A stretch of DNA of 64,000 bases from NCBI RefSeq assembly GCF_026340305.1, contig NZ_JAPEPI010000001.1:1798001-1862000 (forward strand), given 5' to 3'. The translations under genes were made by a program, and so were the position numbers. The notes under the pieces were generated by a model. The model had not been told where the DNA came from. It saw only the letters and a list, made by a program, of their open reading frames with translations, and ran no database searches. Of the stretch, positions 1 to 9,607 are shown piece by piece; the first letter of the stretch is position 1; every line of letters starts with the position of its first letter. The stretch comes from Streptomyces sp. NBC_01381. Its GTDB lineage: Bacteria > Actinomycetota > Actinomycetes > Streptomycetales > Streptomycetaceae.

Positions 1-1574
1 ACAACCTCGACCCCGAGGTCGCCGAGCACCCCGACAAGCTCGTCGTCTACGGCGGCACCGGCAAGGCGGCCCGCGACTGGCGCTCCTTCGACGCCATGGT
101 GCGTACGCTCCGGACCCTCAAGCAGGACGAGACGATGCTCGTCCAGTCCGGCCGCCCGGTCGGCGTCATGCAGACCCACGAGTGGGCGCCGCGTGTCCTC
201 ATCGCCAACTCCAACCTGGTCGGCGACTGGGCGAACTGGGAGGAGTTCCGGCGCCTCGAGCAGCTCGGCCTGACCATGTACGGCCAGATGACCGCGGGCT
301 CCTGGATCTACATCGGCACGCAGGGCATCCTCCAGGGCACGTACGAGACGTTCGCCGCCGTCGCCGCGAAGAAGTTCAACGGGACGCTTGCCGGGACGAT
401 CACGCTGACGGCCGGGCTCGGCGGCATGGGAGGCGCCCAGCCGCTCGCCGTGACGATGAACGACGGCGTCGCGATCTGTATCGACGTCGACCCGCGCGCC
501 ATCGAGCGCCGCATCGAGCACCGCTACCTGGACGTGAAGGCCGACAACCTGGCCCACGCCCTCCAGCTGGCCACCGAGGCCCGCGACGCCCGCCGCCCGC
601 TCTCCATCGGCCTGCTCGGCAACGCGGCGGAGCTGCTGCCGCAGATGCTGGCCGAGGGCGCCCCCATCGACATCGTGACGGACCAGACCTCCGCCCACGA
701 CCCGCTCGCCTACCTCCCGGTCGGCGTGGACTTCGACGACATGGCCGACGCGGCCGCCAAGGACCCGGCGGGCTTCACCACCCGCGCCCGCGAGTCCATG
801 GCCAAGCACGTCGAGGCGATGGTCGGCTTCATGGACGCGGGCGCCGAGGTCTTCGACTACGGCAACTCGATCCGCGGCGAGGCCCAACTGGCGGGCTACG
901 ACCGCGCGTTCGCCTTCCCGGGCTTCGTCCCCGCCTACATCCGCCCGCTCTTCTGCGAGGGCAAGGGCCCGTTCCGCTGGGCGGCGCTGTCCGGCGAGGC
1001 GTCCGACATCCACAAGACGGACAAGGCGATCCTCGACCTCTTCCCGGAGAACGAATCGCTGCACCGCTGGATCAAGATGGCCGGCGAGCGCGTCCACTTC
1101 CAGGGCCTCCCGGCGCGTATCTGCTGGCTGGGCCAGGGCGAGCGCGACAAGGCGGGCGACATGTTCAACGACATGGTCGGCAACGGCACCCTCGCCGCCC
1201 CGCTCGCGATCGGCCGCGACCACCTGGACTGCGGCTCGGTGGCATCCCCGTACCGCGAGACGGAAGCCATGCTCGACGGCTCCGACGCGATCGCCGACTG
1301 GCCGCTCCTGAACGCCATGGTGAACGTCGCTTCGGGCGCCTCCTGGGTCTCCATCCACCACGGCGGCGGCGTCGGCATGGGCCGCTCCATCCACGCGGGC
1401 CAGGTCTCGGTCGCCGACGGCACCAAGCTGGCGGGCGAGAAGATCCGCCGCGTCCTCACGAACGACCCCGGCATGGGCGTCATCCGGCACGTGGACGCGG
1501 GCTACGACATCGCGGAGTCGGTGGCGGACGAGAAGGGCGTACGGATCCCCATGCGCGAGGAAGGCACCGCGTGA
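1..1574 (+). CDS. hutU: Urocanate hydratase (5'-truncated by window edge)
   Basis: Urocanase converts urocanate to imidazolonepropionate with tightly bound NAD+, the second step of histidine breakdown in the cytoplasm. The reading frame is open from base 3 and already coding, so the true start lies upstream of the window. A glycine-rich NAD-binding stretch ([12 protein letters not shown]) and the urocanase signature [12 protein letters not shown] with its conserved cysteine are both visible. The stop (1572-1574) overlaps the GTG of the next gene by four bases, so translation is probably coupled. Identity is near certain; only about 30 codons plus the unseen N-terminus are missing relative to the usual ~550-residue enzyme. 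Confidence 0.97.
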   Translation, partial: NLDPEVAEHPDKLVVYGGTGKAARDWRSFDAMVRTLRTLKQDETMLVQSGRPVGVMQTHEWAPRVLIANSNLVGDWANWEEFRRLEQLGLTMYGQMTAGSWIYIGTQGILQGTYETFAAVAAKKFNGTLAGTITLTAGLGGMGGAQPLAVTMNDGVAICIDVDPRAIERRIEHRYLDVKADNLAHALQLATEARDARRPLSIGLLGNAAELLPQMLAEGAPIDIVTDQTSAHDPLAYLPVGVDFDDMADAAAKDPAGFTTRARESMAKHVEAMVGFMDAGAEVFDYGNSIRGEAQLAGYDRAFAFPGFVPAYIRPLFCEGKGPFRWAALSGEASDIHKTDKAILDLFPENESLHRWIKMAGERVHFQGLPARICWLGQGERDKAGDMFNDMVGNGTLAAPLAIGRDHLDCGSVASPYRETEAMLDGSDAIADWPLLNAMVNVASGASWVSIHHGGGVGMGRSIHAGQVSVADGTKLAGEKIRRVLTNDPGMGVIRHVDAGYDIAESVADEKGVRIPMREEGTA

Positions 1575-2794
1575 GCGACACGTTCCACGCCATGTGGCGC
1601 TCGCTGCGGCCCATCGGCCGCAGCGACGCCACCGGTGGCTACCGCCGCTACGCCTGGACCGGCGCCGACGCCGAGTGCCGCCTGTGGTTCCAGGCGCAGG
1701 CGGAGGCACGCGGCCTTGAGTACGAGGTCGACCGCAACGGCAACCAGTGGGCCTGGCTCGGCGACCCGTCCCGTGGCGACGCGGTCGTCACCGGCTCCCA
1801 CCTGGACTCCGTCCCGGACGGCGGTGCCTTCGACGGCCCGCTCGGGGTCGTGTCCGCCTTCGCGGCGCTGGATGAACTCCGCGCACGGAAGGTGGCATTC
1901 CGCCGCCCCCTCGCCATCACCAACTTCGGCGACGAGGAGGGTGCCCGCTTCGGCCTGGCCTGCGTGGGCTCACGCCTGACGGCGGGCAAGCTGACCGCCG
2001 ATGCCGCGCACCGCCTGACGGACGCCGACGGAGTCACGCTCCCGCAGGCGATGGAGGCGGCGGGCTACGACCCGTCGACGATCGGCCCGGACCCCGAACG
2101 CCTCGCCCGTATCGGTGCGTTCGTGGAACTGCACGTGGAACAGGGCCGCGCCCTCGACCTCTCCGGCGACCCCGTGGGCATCGCGTCCGCCATCTGGCCG
2201 CACGGCCGCTGGCGCTTCGACTTCAGGGGCGAGGCCAACCACGCGGGCACGACCCGCCTGGTGGACCGCCGGGACCCGATGCTGACGTATGCGGAGACGG
2301 TCCTTGCGGCCCGCCGCGAGGCCGAACTCGCGGGCGCGGTGGCGACGTTCGGCAAGATCTCGGTGGAGCCGAACGGCGTGAACGCGATCCCGTCGCTGGT
2401 CAGGGGCTGGCTGGACTCCCGTGCCGCAGACCAGTCGACTCTCGACACGGTCGTGACGGGCATCGAGAAGGCGGCCCGTGAGTACGCGGACCGGCACGGC
2501 ATCGACCTCGACGTCGTACGCGAGTCCTTCACGCCGGTGGTGGAATTCGAGGACGCGCTGCGGGATGAGCTGGCCACGATCCTGGGCACCGGTGCGGACC
2601 AGCCGATCCCCGTCCTGGGAACGGGCGCCGGACACGACGCGGGCATTTTGTCCGAGTCGATCCCCACCGCCATGCTGTTCGTACGGAACCCCACGGGCAT
2701 CTCGCACTCCCCGGCCGAGTTCGCCGCCGAGGACGACTGCGTGGCCGGGGTGACCGCACTGGCCGACGTACTGGAAGGGCTGGCGTGCAGGTGA
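1571..2794 (+). CDS. M20-family amidohydrolase (allantoate amidohydrolase-like) in the hut operon
   Basis: A 407-residue protein of the M20 / allantoate amidohydrolase-carbamoylase family. Metal-site motifs are visible: [15 protein letters not shown] (His and bridging Asp), DEEGARF (Glu pair), HVEQG, and a late His in GISHSPAEF. The GTG start overlaps the hutU stop by four bases, which decides the start. Family members hydrolyse N-carbamoyl or N-acyl bonds. Inference: lying between hutU and hutF, it may perform the last step, N-formylglutamate to formate and glutamate, because no separate hutG is present in this operon. Allantoate or ureido substrates remain possible. The family is certain; the substrate is not. 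Confidence 0.88.
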   Translation: MSDTFHAMWRSLRPIGRSDATGGYRRYAWTGADAECRLWFQAQAEARGLEYEVDRNGNQWAWLGDPSRGDAVVTGSHLDSVPDGGAFDGPLGVVSAFAALDELRARKVAFRRPLAITNFGDEEGARFGLACVGSRLTAGKLTADAAHRLTDADGVTLPQAMEAAGYDPSTIGPDPERLARIGAFVELHVEQGRALDLSGDPVGIASAIWPHGRWRFDFRGEANHAGTTRLVDRRDPMLTYAETVLAARREAELAGAVATFGKISVEPNGVNAIPSLVRGWLDSRAADQSTLDTVVTGIEKAAREYADRHGIDLDVVRESFTPVVEFEDALRDELATILGTGADQPIPVLGTGAGHDAGILSESIPTAMLFVRNPTGISHSPAEFAAEDDCVAGVTALADVLEGLACR

Positions 2795-4137
2795 CGACGT
2801 ACTGGCTGGAGCAGGCCTGGCTGGACACGCATGTCGAGCCGGGGGTCGCGGTCGACGTGGAGGGCGACCGGATCAGGGCCGTCCGCAAGGGGGTCGATGC
2901 ACCCCCGCCCGGCGCGACGGTCCTGCGCGGCCTGACGCTCCCGGGATTGGCCAACGCCCACTCGCATGCCTTCCACCGGGCGCTGCGCGGCACGGTCCAG
3001 GTCGGCTCCGGCACGTTCTGGACGTGGCGGGAGGTCATGTACTCGGTGGCGGACCGCCTGACGCCCGAGACCTACCACGCGCTCGCGCGGGCGGTGTACG
3101 CGGAGATGGCGCTGGCGGGCATCACGACGGTGGGCGAGTTTCATTACTTGCACCACGGGCCGGGTGGTGCGGCTTACGCCGACCCCAACGCGATGGGCGA
3201 GGCACTGATCCAGGCGGCGGCGGACGCGGGCATCCGCATCACGCTCCTGGACACGGCGTACGTGGCGTCGGGACTCCTCACCGAGTCGCGGGGTGAGCCC
3301 CCGAACCGCCACCAGCTCCGCTTCTCCGACGGAACGACGGAGGCGTGGGCGGAACGGGCGTCGGCGCTCAAGGACCGCGACCACGCACGCATCGGGGCGG
3401 CGATCCACTCCGTACGGGCAGTCCCGGCACGCCAGTTGGGAGTGGTGGCGGAGTGGGCCGCGTCCCGCAAGGCCCCCCTCCACGTCCACCTCTCCGAACA
3501 GACGGCGGAGAACGAGGCGTGCGAGGCGGTCCACGGCCGCACTCCCACGCAATTGCTTGCGGACCACGGGGTGCTGGGCCCCCGCACGACGGGCGTCCAC
3601 AACACCCACCTCACGGACGAGGACATCGCGCTGCTCGGCGGTTCCTCGACGGGCACGTGCATGTGCCCCACGACGGAACGCGACCTGGCGGACGGCATCG
3701 GCCCGGCGGTCAGCCTTCAGCAGGCCGGCAGCCCTCTCTCCCTGGGCAGCGACAGCCACGCGGTGATCGACATCCTCGAAGAGGCGCGGGCGATGGAACT
3801 GAACGAGCGCCTGCGCTCGCACACGCGGGGGCATTGGACGGCGGCGGCGCTCCTCCGGGCGGCGACGGCGGACGGTCACGCGGCGCTGGGCTGGGCGGAC
3901 GCGGGGATCATCGAGGCCGGCGCCCTCGCCGACCTCACCACGATCGCCCTGGACTCGGTCCGCACGGCGGGCCCGCTGCCGCGCCTGGCGGCGGAGACGG
4001 CGGTGTTCGCGGCGACGTCGGCGGACGTCCGCCACACGGTCGTCGGCGGCCGCCACGTGGTTCGCGACGGCGCCCACACCTCGATCCCCGACGTGCCGGG
4101 AGCCCTGGCCGAGGCCATCGCAGAGCTGCACGCCTGA
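2785..4137 (+). CDS. hutF: Formimidoylglutamate deiminase
   Basis: A 450-residue amidohydrolase-superfamily enzyme that deaminates N-formimino-L-glutamate to N-formyl-L-glutamate plus ammonia. Metal ligands are visible as HSH in LANAHSHAFHRALRG near residue 55, a His in LHVHLSEQ, and the Asp in LGSDSHAVIDIL. The GTG start overlaps the preceding gene by ten bases. HutF implies the five-step Pseudomonas/Streptomyces-type histidine route through formylglutamate rather than direct HutG formiminoglutamase. The length suits the family. Confidence 0.94.
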   Translation: MQVTTYWLEQAWLDTHVEPGVAVDVEGDRIRAVRKGVDAPPPGATVLRGLTLPGLANAHSHAFHRALRGTVQVGSGTFWTWREVMYSVADRLTPETYHALARAVYAEMALAGITTVGEFHYLHHGPGGAAYADPNAMGEALIQAAADAGIRITLLDTAYVASGLLTESRGEPPNRHQLRFSDGTTEAWAERASALKDRDHARIGAAIHSVRAVPARQLGVVAEWAASRKAPLHVHLSEQTAENEACEAVHGRTPTQLLADHGVLGPRTTGVHNTHLTDEDIALLGGSSTGTCMCPTTERDLADGIGPAVSLQQAGSPLSLGSDSHAVIDILEEARAMELNERLRSHTRGHWTAAALLRAATADGHAALGWADAGIIEAGALADLTTIALDSVRTAGPLPRLAAETAVFAATSADVRHTVVGGRHVVRDGAHTSIPDVPGALAEAIAELHA

Positions 4138-4170
4138 CCGCCCTTCCCGGAAGAGGACTACAGGACTCCC

Positions 4171-5343
4171 ATGACAACCACCCTCATCACCAACATCGGC
4201 AGCCTCGTCACCAACGACCCGGCGCAGGGTGACGGCAGCCCCATCGGCCTCCTGACGGACGCCGCCGTCGTCCTGGACGGCGAGCAGGTCGCTTGGGTAG
4301 GCCCAGCCGCCAAGGCCCCCGCAGCGGACACCACCCACGACGCGGAGGGCCGTGCCGCGATCCCCGGCTTCGTCGACTCCCACTCCCACCTCGTCTTCGC
4401 GGGCGACCGCACCCAGGAGTTCAACGCCCGCATGTCGGGCCGCGCGTACTCGGCGGGCGGCATCCGCACGACGGTGGCGGCGACCCGCGCGGCGACGGAC
4501 GCCGAGCTGGAGGCGAACCTCACGCACTACCTGGCGGAGGCCCTCCGCCAGGGCACGACGACGTTCGAGACGAAGTCGGGCTACGGCCTGAACACCGAGG
4601 ACGAGTCCCGAGCCCTGCGCATCGCGTCCCGCCACACGGACGAGGTCACGTACATGGGCGCGCACATCGTCTCCCCGGACTACGCCGAGGACCCGGCGGC
4701 GTACGTCGAACTGGTGACGGGCGAGATGCTCGACGCCTGCGCGCCGCACGCCCGCTGGATCGACGTCTTCTGCGAGAAGGGCGCGTTCGACGGCGACCAG
4801 GCCCGCGCGATCCTGACGGCGGGCAAGGCACGCGGCCTGCACCCCCGCATCCACGCGAACCAGCTTTCGTACGGCCCGGGAGTCCAACTGGCGGTGGAAC
4901 TGGACGCCGCATCGGCGGACCACTGCACGCACCTGACGGACGCGGACGTGGACGCCCTCGCGAACAGCGACACGGTGGCGACGCTCCTCCCGGGCGCGGA
5001 GTTCTCCACCCGAGCGGAGTGGCCGGACGCCCGCCGCCTCCTGGACGCGGGCGCGACGGTGGCCCTCTCCACGGACTGCAACCCCGGCTCGTCCTTCACG
5101 TCCTCGGTCCCCTTCTGCATCGCCCTCGCGGTACGAGACATGGGCATGACCCCGGACGAGGCGATCTGGTCGGCGACGGCGGGCGGCGCGGCGGCACTGC
5201 GCCGCACGGACATCGGCGTACTCCGCGAGGGCACCCGAGCCGACCTGGCCCTGCTCGACGCCCCGAGCCATGTCCACCTGGCCTACCGGCCGGGGGTGCC
5301 GCTGGTCAGCGAGGTATGGCGGCGGGGCGTGCGCGTCGGCTGA
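4171..5343 (+). CDS. hutI: Imidazolonepropionase
   Basis: A 390-residue amidohydrolase that opens the imidazolone ring of 4-imidazolone-5-propionate to formiminoglutamate. The motifs [15 protein letters not shown] (HxH ligands), RIHANQLS and [11 protein letters not shown] (metal Asp) are typical. It starts 33 bases after hutF with AGGACT upstream of the ATG and closes the four-gene run hutU, amidohydrolase, hutF, hutI. No histidine ammonia-lyase (hutH) or regulator is in the window, so the first step must be encoded elsewhere. Its 3' end overlaps a converging gene by 38 bases. Confidence 0.96.
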   Translation: MTTTLITNIGSLVTNDPAQGDGSPIGLLTDAAVVLDGEQVAWVGPAAKAPAADTTHDAEGRAAIPGFVDSHSHLVFAGDRTQEFNARMSGRAYSAGGIRTTVAATRAATDAELEANLTHYLAEALRQGTTTFETKSGYGLNTEDESRALRIASRHTDEVTYMGAHIVSPDYAEDPAAYVELVTGEMLDACAPHARWIDVFCEKGAFDGDQARAILTAGKARGLHPRIHANQLSYGPGVQLAVELDAASADHCTHLTDADVDALANSDTVATLLPGAEFSTRAEWPDARRLLDAGATVALSTDCNPGSSFTSSVPFCIALAVRDMGMTPDEAIWSATAGGAAALRRTDIGVLREGTRADLALLDAPSHVHLAYRPGVPLVSEVWRRGVRVG

Positions 5344-5812
5344 TGTCCCTTGCAGGGCAGGGAAGTTCGGGCAGGAAGCGATTCGGGGAGCAGCACACCA
5401 GGGCCAGCGACAGGAACGAGGGCCGTTCCAGATAGCAGCCGTGGGACACGTCGCCGCCCCAACCGAGCCGTTCGGCAGCGGAGTCGACGAGTATCGCGAG
5501 GCGCGCCCCCTCCCGCCCGCTCCCGGAGTCGAACCGAGGCGCGTACTCGACCAGCCGCTCCCCGAGCCAATCCGCGGCTTCCTTCGGCTCCTCCCACGTA
5601 CCCCGGATCAGCTTCTCCGGTTTGATCAGCCAGTACGCCGTTTCCAGCGGCGGCAGGTCCACGACGGGGAACTCCGCCTGCACCTCCCGGTGGCGCTGGA
5701 TCAGCTCGGGGCGGCCGCCGTCCGGAGGCGGTTGCGGGGGCGGAGGCCGACGCAGGGCCTCGTCGTCGAAGCGTTGCTTGGGGCCGGTCCACAGGTAGCC
5801 ATGGTGGTGCAA
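5306..5812 (-). CDS. Hypothetical protein (Streptomyces-type, 168 aa)
   Basis: I do not recognise a named domain. The protein is hydrophilic, begins [13 protein letters not shown] and has a proline-rich patch near residue 25, followed by a charged, tryptophan-containing body with no signal or membrane segment. A TTG start at 5812 is chosen because GAAGGGG precedes it and the reading frame upstream looks non-coding; longer versions up to 5986 are possible. The last 38 bases overlap the 3' end of hutI on the other strand, which is unusual. It ends the minus-strand accessory block of XRE/DUF397/DUF6879 genes. Coding potential is moderate. Confidence 0.6.
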   Translation of the reverse strand: MHHHGYLWTGPKQRFDDEALRRPPPPQPPPDGGRPELIQRHREVQAEFPVVDLPPLETAYWLIKPEKLIRGTWEEPKEAADWLGERLVEYAPRFDSGSGREGARLAILVDSAAERLGWGGDVSHGCYLERPSFLSLALVCCSPNRFLPELPCPARDISRRARPAAIPR

Positions 5813-5888
5813 CTGTCGTCCCCTTCGGTCCGGCCGGTCTCCGTCCTGCGGAGGGATCGGAGCCCGGCCGAAGGCACATGAGCCGTGG

Positions 5889-6125
5889 TCAGGCGGAGAG
5901 CCCGAACCTCGCCGGATCGATACCGGCCGCGTCCAGCTCGGCTGTGGTGAAGCGCAGGGGCGGGATGTCGGGCCGCTTGCTGTCACCCACCGCCCAGGCG
6001 CTCTCGCCGATTTTGGCCAGGGTCACGCACGATTCGCCGTCCGGGTGCGTGTTGCCTCCGCATGCCTTGCTGAACACGGCTGCCTCGGAGATAGGGAGGC
6101 TGTACAGGTCAGTTCTGTTCTGCAT
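5889..6125 (-). CDS. DUF397 domain small protein
   Basis: A 78-residue DUF397-type protein. The family hallmark order is visible: an aromatic/Ser-rich start, a CGGNTHPDGESCVTLAKIG core (compare GDCVEIA in the paralogue at 8445-8660), a WAVGDSK strand and a C-terminal helix. An ATG at 6125 is preceded by AGGAAGG at good spacing, favouring it over the upstream 6161 start. Such proteins are typically encoded next to XRE-DUF5753 regulators in Streptomyces (bldB/abaA/whiJ-type loci), as here. A role as antitoxin-like partner or co-regulator is an inference from context. Confidence 0.8.
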   Translation of the reverse strand: MQNRTDLYSLPISEAAVFSKACGGNTHPDGESCVTLAKIGESAWAVGDSKRPDIPPLRFTTAELDAAGIDPARFGLSA

Positions 6126-6188
6126 GGCTGCACCTTCCTGCTCAATTGGTGAAGCCATCATTGCGCCCCAACGGGGAAATGTGGAGCG

Positions 6189-7061
6189 CTAGTTACGTTG
6201 ACGCATAAAGCCTTCAGCGGTTTCGGTCAGAAAGGCTGAAGCGTCATCGCCGGTGAGGGCGTGAGACCAGAACAGGTCGAATAGATTCAGATGCTGGGTT
6301 ATATCCCTCGGGTCGCGCAACACGACTTCCCCGGAGAACAATTCGACCGTCACGAGGCGGTCGTCGTATACGACGAAGATGTTCATCGGAGTGCCGGGCG
6401 CTTGCACTCCTTGCGGGATTATCCCGATCTCGACGTTGGGCTTCCTGTTGACCTTCGCCATGTGCGCACACTGCGCCCCCATGGCTCCGACGCTCGCCCG
6501 TCGCCATTTCACGGCCTGCTCGGTCATCAGGAACCAGAACGAGCGTGACGTGTCGTCCAGGATGGCCTGCCGATGCATGCGGGCCCGCACGGCCCTGAGG
6601 ACATCCCGGGCCGGATCGCTGTCCACCGTGGGTGACAGCGTCTCGATGGCGTACTCACGGACATGCAGGAGACCGGTAGGGATGGCGGGCAGGAAGTGCC
6701 GCATCACCCGCGAGGAAGACTCAAGTGCTTTCAGCTCGGCTTGCTTGTGGTAGAGGCCAACACGCGCATAAGCGCGCCAAGACGCGTAATCAACATTGGC
6801 CCTGCGCGCCAGCCGTAGCAGCTCGTCGGAAACCTCGTCGGGTACGGCCAAAGCCTTGAGGATTCACTCAACGTCAATGACCGTGGGCAGCGCGCGGCCA
6901 GTCTCGATACGACTGATCTTTGTCTGGCTCATGTTGCAGCGGAGCGCCAGTCGCTCACCGCTGAGGCCGGAAGCACGGCGGAGACCTCGAAGGGCCTCCG
7001 CCAAGTCCTTCCGTTCCCGTGCTTGTGTCTCAGGTTCGATAGGCACTGAACGGTACGGCAC
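6189..7061 (-). pseudogene. XRE-family regulator with DUF5753 domain, broken by an in-frame TGA
   Basis: Two open segments lie in the same frame on the minus strand. 7061-6867 encodes an XRE helix-turn-helix (GLRRASGLSGERLALRCN, then MSQTKISRIETGRALPTV). From 6851 the frame encodes the DUF5753 ligand-like domain (LLRLARRANVDYASWRAYAR, FWFLMTEQAVKWRR). They are separated only by TGA at 6864-6866, between VIDVE and ILKALAVPDEV. In intact relatives this place normally holds Arg (VERIL), so one C-to-T change from CGA to TGA explains it. The DUF5753 half could still be made from 6851. Sequencing error or readthrough cannot be excluded. The start overlaps the upstream DUF6879 gene. Confidence 0.78.
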
Positions 7062-7566
7062 TTTCCAGGGCGAGATCCCGCCACGCGAGATACTTACCCA
7101 TGTCTGGGTCTTGGATCAGCTCGCGATTGATCTGCGTTCCGTCGGAGCGGTAGTTGAGGTGTACGACCGTCGACTCGTCGAACATCCAGAAATCCTGTTC
7201 AGGAATTCCAGGGTTCGACCTGTCAGTCAAATCAACCATTTGGTAGTCCTCCCCGGCTGCAACATTGCCGGGGATGCACCACTCGAACAGATACCGGCTG
7301 TACGGCGTGAGCGGTCGGTGCACGATCTTGGCGCGTGTCATCGTCCGCCCGGCCGCCGCATGGTCTCTGATCGTCCGATGCCACGACGCGTTGAAGCCCT
7401 CAGGCTTCTGAGCGCCGGCAAGGAAGTCGCGGACCGCCTCAGCCTCGGCGGGCATGGTGTACGTCTGGTGCACTTCGAGCCGGAAGGCCGAACGCTTGAA
7501 ATCGCGGAAGTACGCCTGCCACGCGTCGCCGTCCAGCAGTACGGGGCTAGAGCCATCCACGGGCAC
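7030..7566 (-). CDS. DUF6879 family protein
   Basis: A 178-residue soluble protein matching the DUF6879 pattern (LDGDAWQAYFRDFKRSAFRL at the N-terminus, WMFDESTVVHLNYRSDGTQ in the second half). It has a close paralogue at 7919-8431 with the same landmarks. It overlaps the upstream small gene by 20 bases and its 3' end overlaps the XRE gene, indicating a tightly packed transcript. Function is unknown; the constant association with XRE-DUF5753 and DUF397 genes suggests a regulatory or toxin-antitoxin-like module. No signal peptide or membrane segment is seen. Confidence 0.82.
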   Translation of the reverse strand: MPVDGSSPVLLDGDAWQAYFRDFKRSAFRLEVHQTYTMPAEAEAVRDFLAGAQKPEGFNASWHRTIRDHAAAGRTMTRAKIVHRPLTPYSRYLFEWCIPGNVAAGEDYQMVDLTDRSNPGIPEQDFWMFDESTVVHLNYRSDGTQINRELIQDPDMGKYLAWRDLALESAVPFSAYRT

Positions 7567-7762
7567 GGGCCGCCTCCTTCAGGATGTCCTCCGGGATCAA
7601 CACGACCGATTCGCCATCAGGCGTCGGGTGGGTCACGTCGTATCCCTGAATCGCCAACATGCCGGGTTCCGGCGTCGCGTACACGGTCGGGCAGTCGCCG
7701 TTCCCGCACTTGTCGTAGTCGCTGGTGCACGGTCCACCGGCAATCATCCGCAGTTCGTCCAC
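7547..7762 (-). CDS. Small conserved hypothetical upstream of DUF6879
   Basis: A 71-residue protein with an N-terminal Cys cluster (GPCTSDYDKCGNGDCPTVYA, four or five cysteines that could bind metal) followed by a short strand (MLAIQGYDV) and a C-terminal helix (VLIPEDILKEAARARGW). It is the first gene of the minus-strand module and overlaps the DUF6879 start by 20 bases, implying coupling. The CPTVYAT…IQGYDV pattern is familiar from Streptomyces hypotheticals in the same context. No function can be assigned. Confidence 0.7.
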   Translation of the reverse strand: MDELRMIAGGPCTSDYDKCGNGDCPTVYATPEPGMLAIQGYDVTHPTPDGESVVLIPEDILKEAARARGWL

Positions 7763-7918
7763 TGAGACCCCTCCGGTCTGTGTGGTTCAGCAAGCTACGG
7801 ATGGTCATACCCCTGCCACAAGGACGGCCGCAGTCCAGTCACGTAGTCGCATAGAACCGTGGGGCCAAGTCATGGCAGATGGCGACTTGACCAGCCACTA
7901 CATGGGTGTGGCGCGTGA

Positions 7919-8431
7919 TCAGTGCATGAACTCCTCGAAGGGCACGGCGTGCTCAAGGGCTATGCGCTTCCACTCCCGGTAGGGGGCCGGATCACCCTCG
8001 TACGCCTCGCGATTGATCTGTGTACCGTCCGGCCGGAAATTCAGGTGGGCGATGCGGGACTCGTCGAACATCCACCAGTCGCGCCCGGAGAGTGGCAAGC
8101 CATAGCCCTCCTGCGTCACATCCAGGACGCGGATGTCCTCTCCGGCGGCAATGTTTCCGGGGATGCCCCAGGCGAACTGGTACCGCTGGTAGTCGGTGAG
8201 CGGTCGGCGCACGATGCGGACGCGGCCGATGCGCCTGCCGGACTCGATGTATGCGTGCACTCGCTCGTGCCAGCGGGCGTTGTGGTCGGCGGGCTTGGCC
8301 TCGCCCCGCAGGAAGCGGGCAACGTTCTCCTGCTCTTTGGGCATGGTGTACGTCGCCTGCGCCTCGAACCGCCAGGCCTCCTGCTCGAAGGCGTCGAAAA
8401 ACCGACGCCAGTCCTCACCGTCCAACGACAC
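7919..8431 (-). CDS. DUF6879 family protein (paralogue)
   Basis: A 170-residue paralogue of the product of 7030-7566, sharing the LDGEDWRRFFDAFEQEAWRF opening, the WMFDESRIAHLNFRPDGTQ motif and a similar end (ALEHAVPFEEF). It lies 13 bases downstream of a DUF397 gene and completes the second XRE/DUF397/DUF6879 module. The repeated trio implies duplication of a functional unit. Biochemical role unknown; cytoplasmic, no membrane segment. Confidence 0.82.
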   Translation of the reverse strand: MSLDGEDWRRFFDAFEQEAWRFEAQATYTMPKEQENVARFLRGEAKPADHNARWHERVHAYIESGRRIGRVRIVRRPLTDYQRYQFAWGIPGNIAAGEDIRVLDVTQEGYGLPLSGRDWWMFDESRIAHLNFRPDGTQINREAYEGDPAPYREWKRIALEHAVPFEEFMH

Positions 8432-8444
8432 GAATAGTCCTCCC

Positions 8445-8660
8445 TCAGGCGGTCAGTTCGCCTTTCGTGACGGCGGTGATGAAGGGGGTCCACGCGTTCG
8501 TGGGGAGCACGAGGGCGGGGCCGTGCGGGAGCTTGGAGTCGCGGACGGGGACGACGCCGGGGAGGTTGTCGGCTATCTCGACGCAGTCACCGCCGGTGCC
8601 GTTGCTGTGCCTGCTCTTGCGCCAGGCAGCTGTGCTCAAGTCAATGTCGTGGCTTGCCAT
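8445..8660 (-). CDS. DUF397 domain small protein
   Basis: A 71-residue DUF397 protein with the classic pattern: LSTAAWRKSRHSNGTGGDCV, then VVPVRDSKLPHGPALVL and WTPFITAVTKGEL. The ATG at 8660 lies inside the 3' end of the upstream XRE gene (20-base overlap) with a GAGG sequence about ten bases ahead, so it is probably translated by coupling. It is better conserved with the family consensus than its neighbour at 5889-6125. Likely partner of the XRE-DUF5753 regulator. Confidence 0.9.
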   Translation of the reverse strand: MASHDIDLSTAAWRKSRHSNGTGGDCVEIADNLPGVVPVRDSKLPHGPALVLPTNAWTPFITAVTKGELTA

Positions 8661-9492
8661 TTCGGTAATCCTCAGCCGCATCCTCGATCATGGCCAGGGT
8701 CGCCTCAGGCGGCAGTGCGACGGCCCTGAGCAGATCGTACGACCGTCGGTACTGCTTCACGAGCGCCGGATAGTCGATGAGTTGGCCGCTGTGCAGACTC
8801 TCGGTGTACACGACCGGAGGTGCGTCCGTGAAGGTCATGACCTTGGCCATGCCCATCATGAGCGGATGGGCGGCGGTGGTTTCCGGAACGATCTGCACAA
8901 TCGACCGGGTGGACTCGACCACCTCCGCGATGTGCTCCAGCAGTTCAGCCATCTGCTGCGGTGCGAGGACCCGGCGGCGGACCACCGACTCGTCCAGGAT
9001 CGCCCAGAACTCCGGTGGCTTCGCCTGCTCGAAGAGCTCGGAACGCTCCATCCTGGCATCCACCTTCTTCTCGACTTCGCTGGTCGAGGCCCGGGGCATT
9101 GCCGCTCGTACGATCGCGCGCGTGTACGCAGCGGTCTGAAGCAAGCCAGGGACCAGCATTGGCGCCCACTCCTCAATGGACTCCGCATACCGCTCCATCT
9201 CCGCGACATCCGCGAAGTACTCGGCGTGACCGCCCTGGCGGGCCTTGCGCGCATCTTCACAACGGCGTTGGAAAAAGCCGTCCGTCCCGAGCTTCTCGTC
9301 GACGTGTTGGGCCAGATCGAGTGGCATGCGCCGCTCACCGCGCTCGATCTGGCTGAGGAAGGAGACACCCCGATAGCTGCCCTCGGCCAGCCGTTCGAGG
9401 GTGAGGCCCGAGGCTTCTCTCTTGAAGCGCAACTCCGCGCCGTAGAAGGCCGGAACACTCGCAGACGCGTCGGGATCTTTACGAGGAGGCAC
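8641..9492 (-). CDS. XRE-family regulator with DUF5753 domain (WhiJ-like)
   Basis: A 283-residue cytoplasmic regulator with an N-terminal helix-turn-helix around residues 18-70 (GAELRFKREASGLTLERLAE, then FLSQIERGERRMPLDLAQHV) and a DUF5753 domain from about 95 (EEWAPMLVPGLLQTAAYTRA, FWAILDESVVRRRV). It is the intact counterpart of the broken regulator at 6189-7061. It is transcribed away from the HATPase-fold gene at 9608, giving the XRE, DUF397 and ATPase set known from whiJ/abaA-type developmental loci. It likely controls its own promoter region in 9493-9607. Confidence 0.92.
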   Translation of the reverse strand: MPPRKDPDASASVPAFYGAELRFKREASGLTLERLAEGSYRGVSFLSQIERGERRMPLDLAQHVDEKLGTDGFFQRRCEDARKARQGGHAEYFADVAEMERYAESIEEWAPMLVPGLLQTAAYTRAIVRAAMPRASTSEVEKKVDARMERSELFEQAKPPEFWAILDESVVRRRVLAPQQMAELLEHIAEVVESTRSIVQIVPETTAAHPLMMGMAKVMTFTDAPPVVYTESLHSGQLIDYPALVKQYRRSYDLLRAVALPPEATLAMIEDAAEDYRNGKPRH

Positions 9493-9607
9493 AACTCACC
9501 ACCGCCATTTGCCAGTCGCCCTGCGCAACCCAAACCCCTGTCACGTTACGCCGCCCCACACCACTGTGTGACCGAAACATCACAGAGCGCACTGGAAGGC
9601 GTACCCC

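Noticed and set aside
182..1570. Upstream extension of the M20 amidohydrolase frame
   Set aside because: The frame is open only because it shadows hutU; the real protein starts at the GTG at 1571 overlapping the hutU stop.
2065..5277. Minus-strand open frame of 1070 codons opposite the hut operon
   Set aside because: Arg/Val/Ala-rich shadow of high-GC codon usage; it runs across four clear plus-strand genes and has no recognisable domain.
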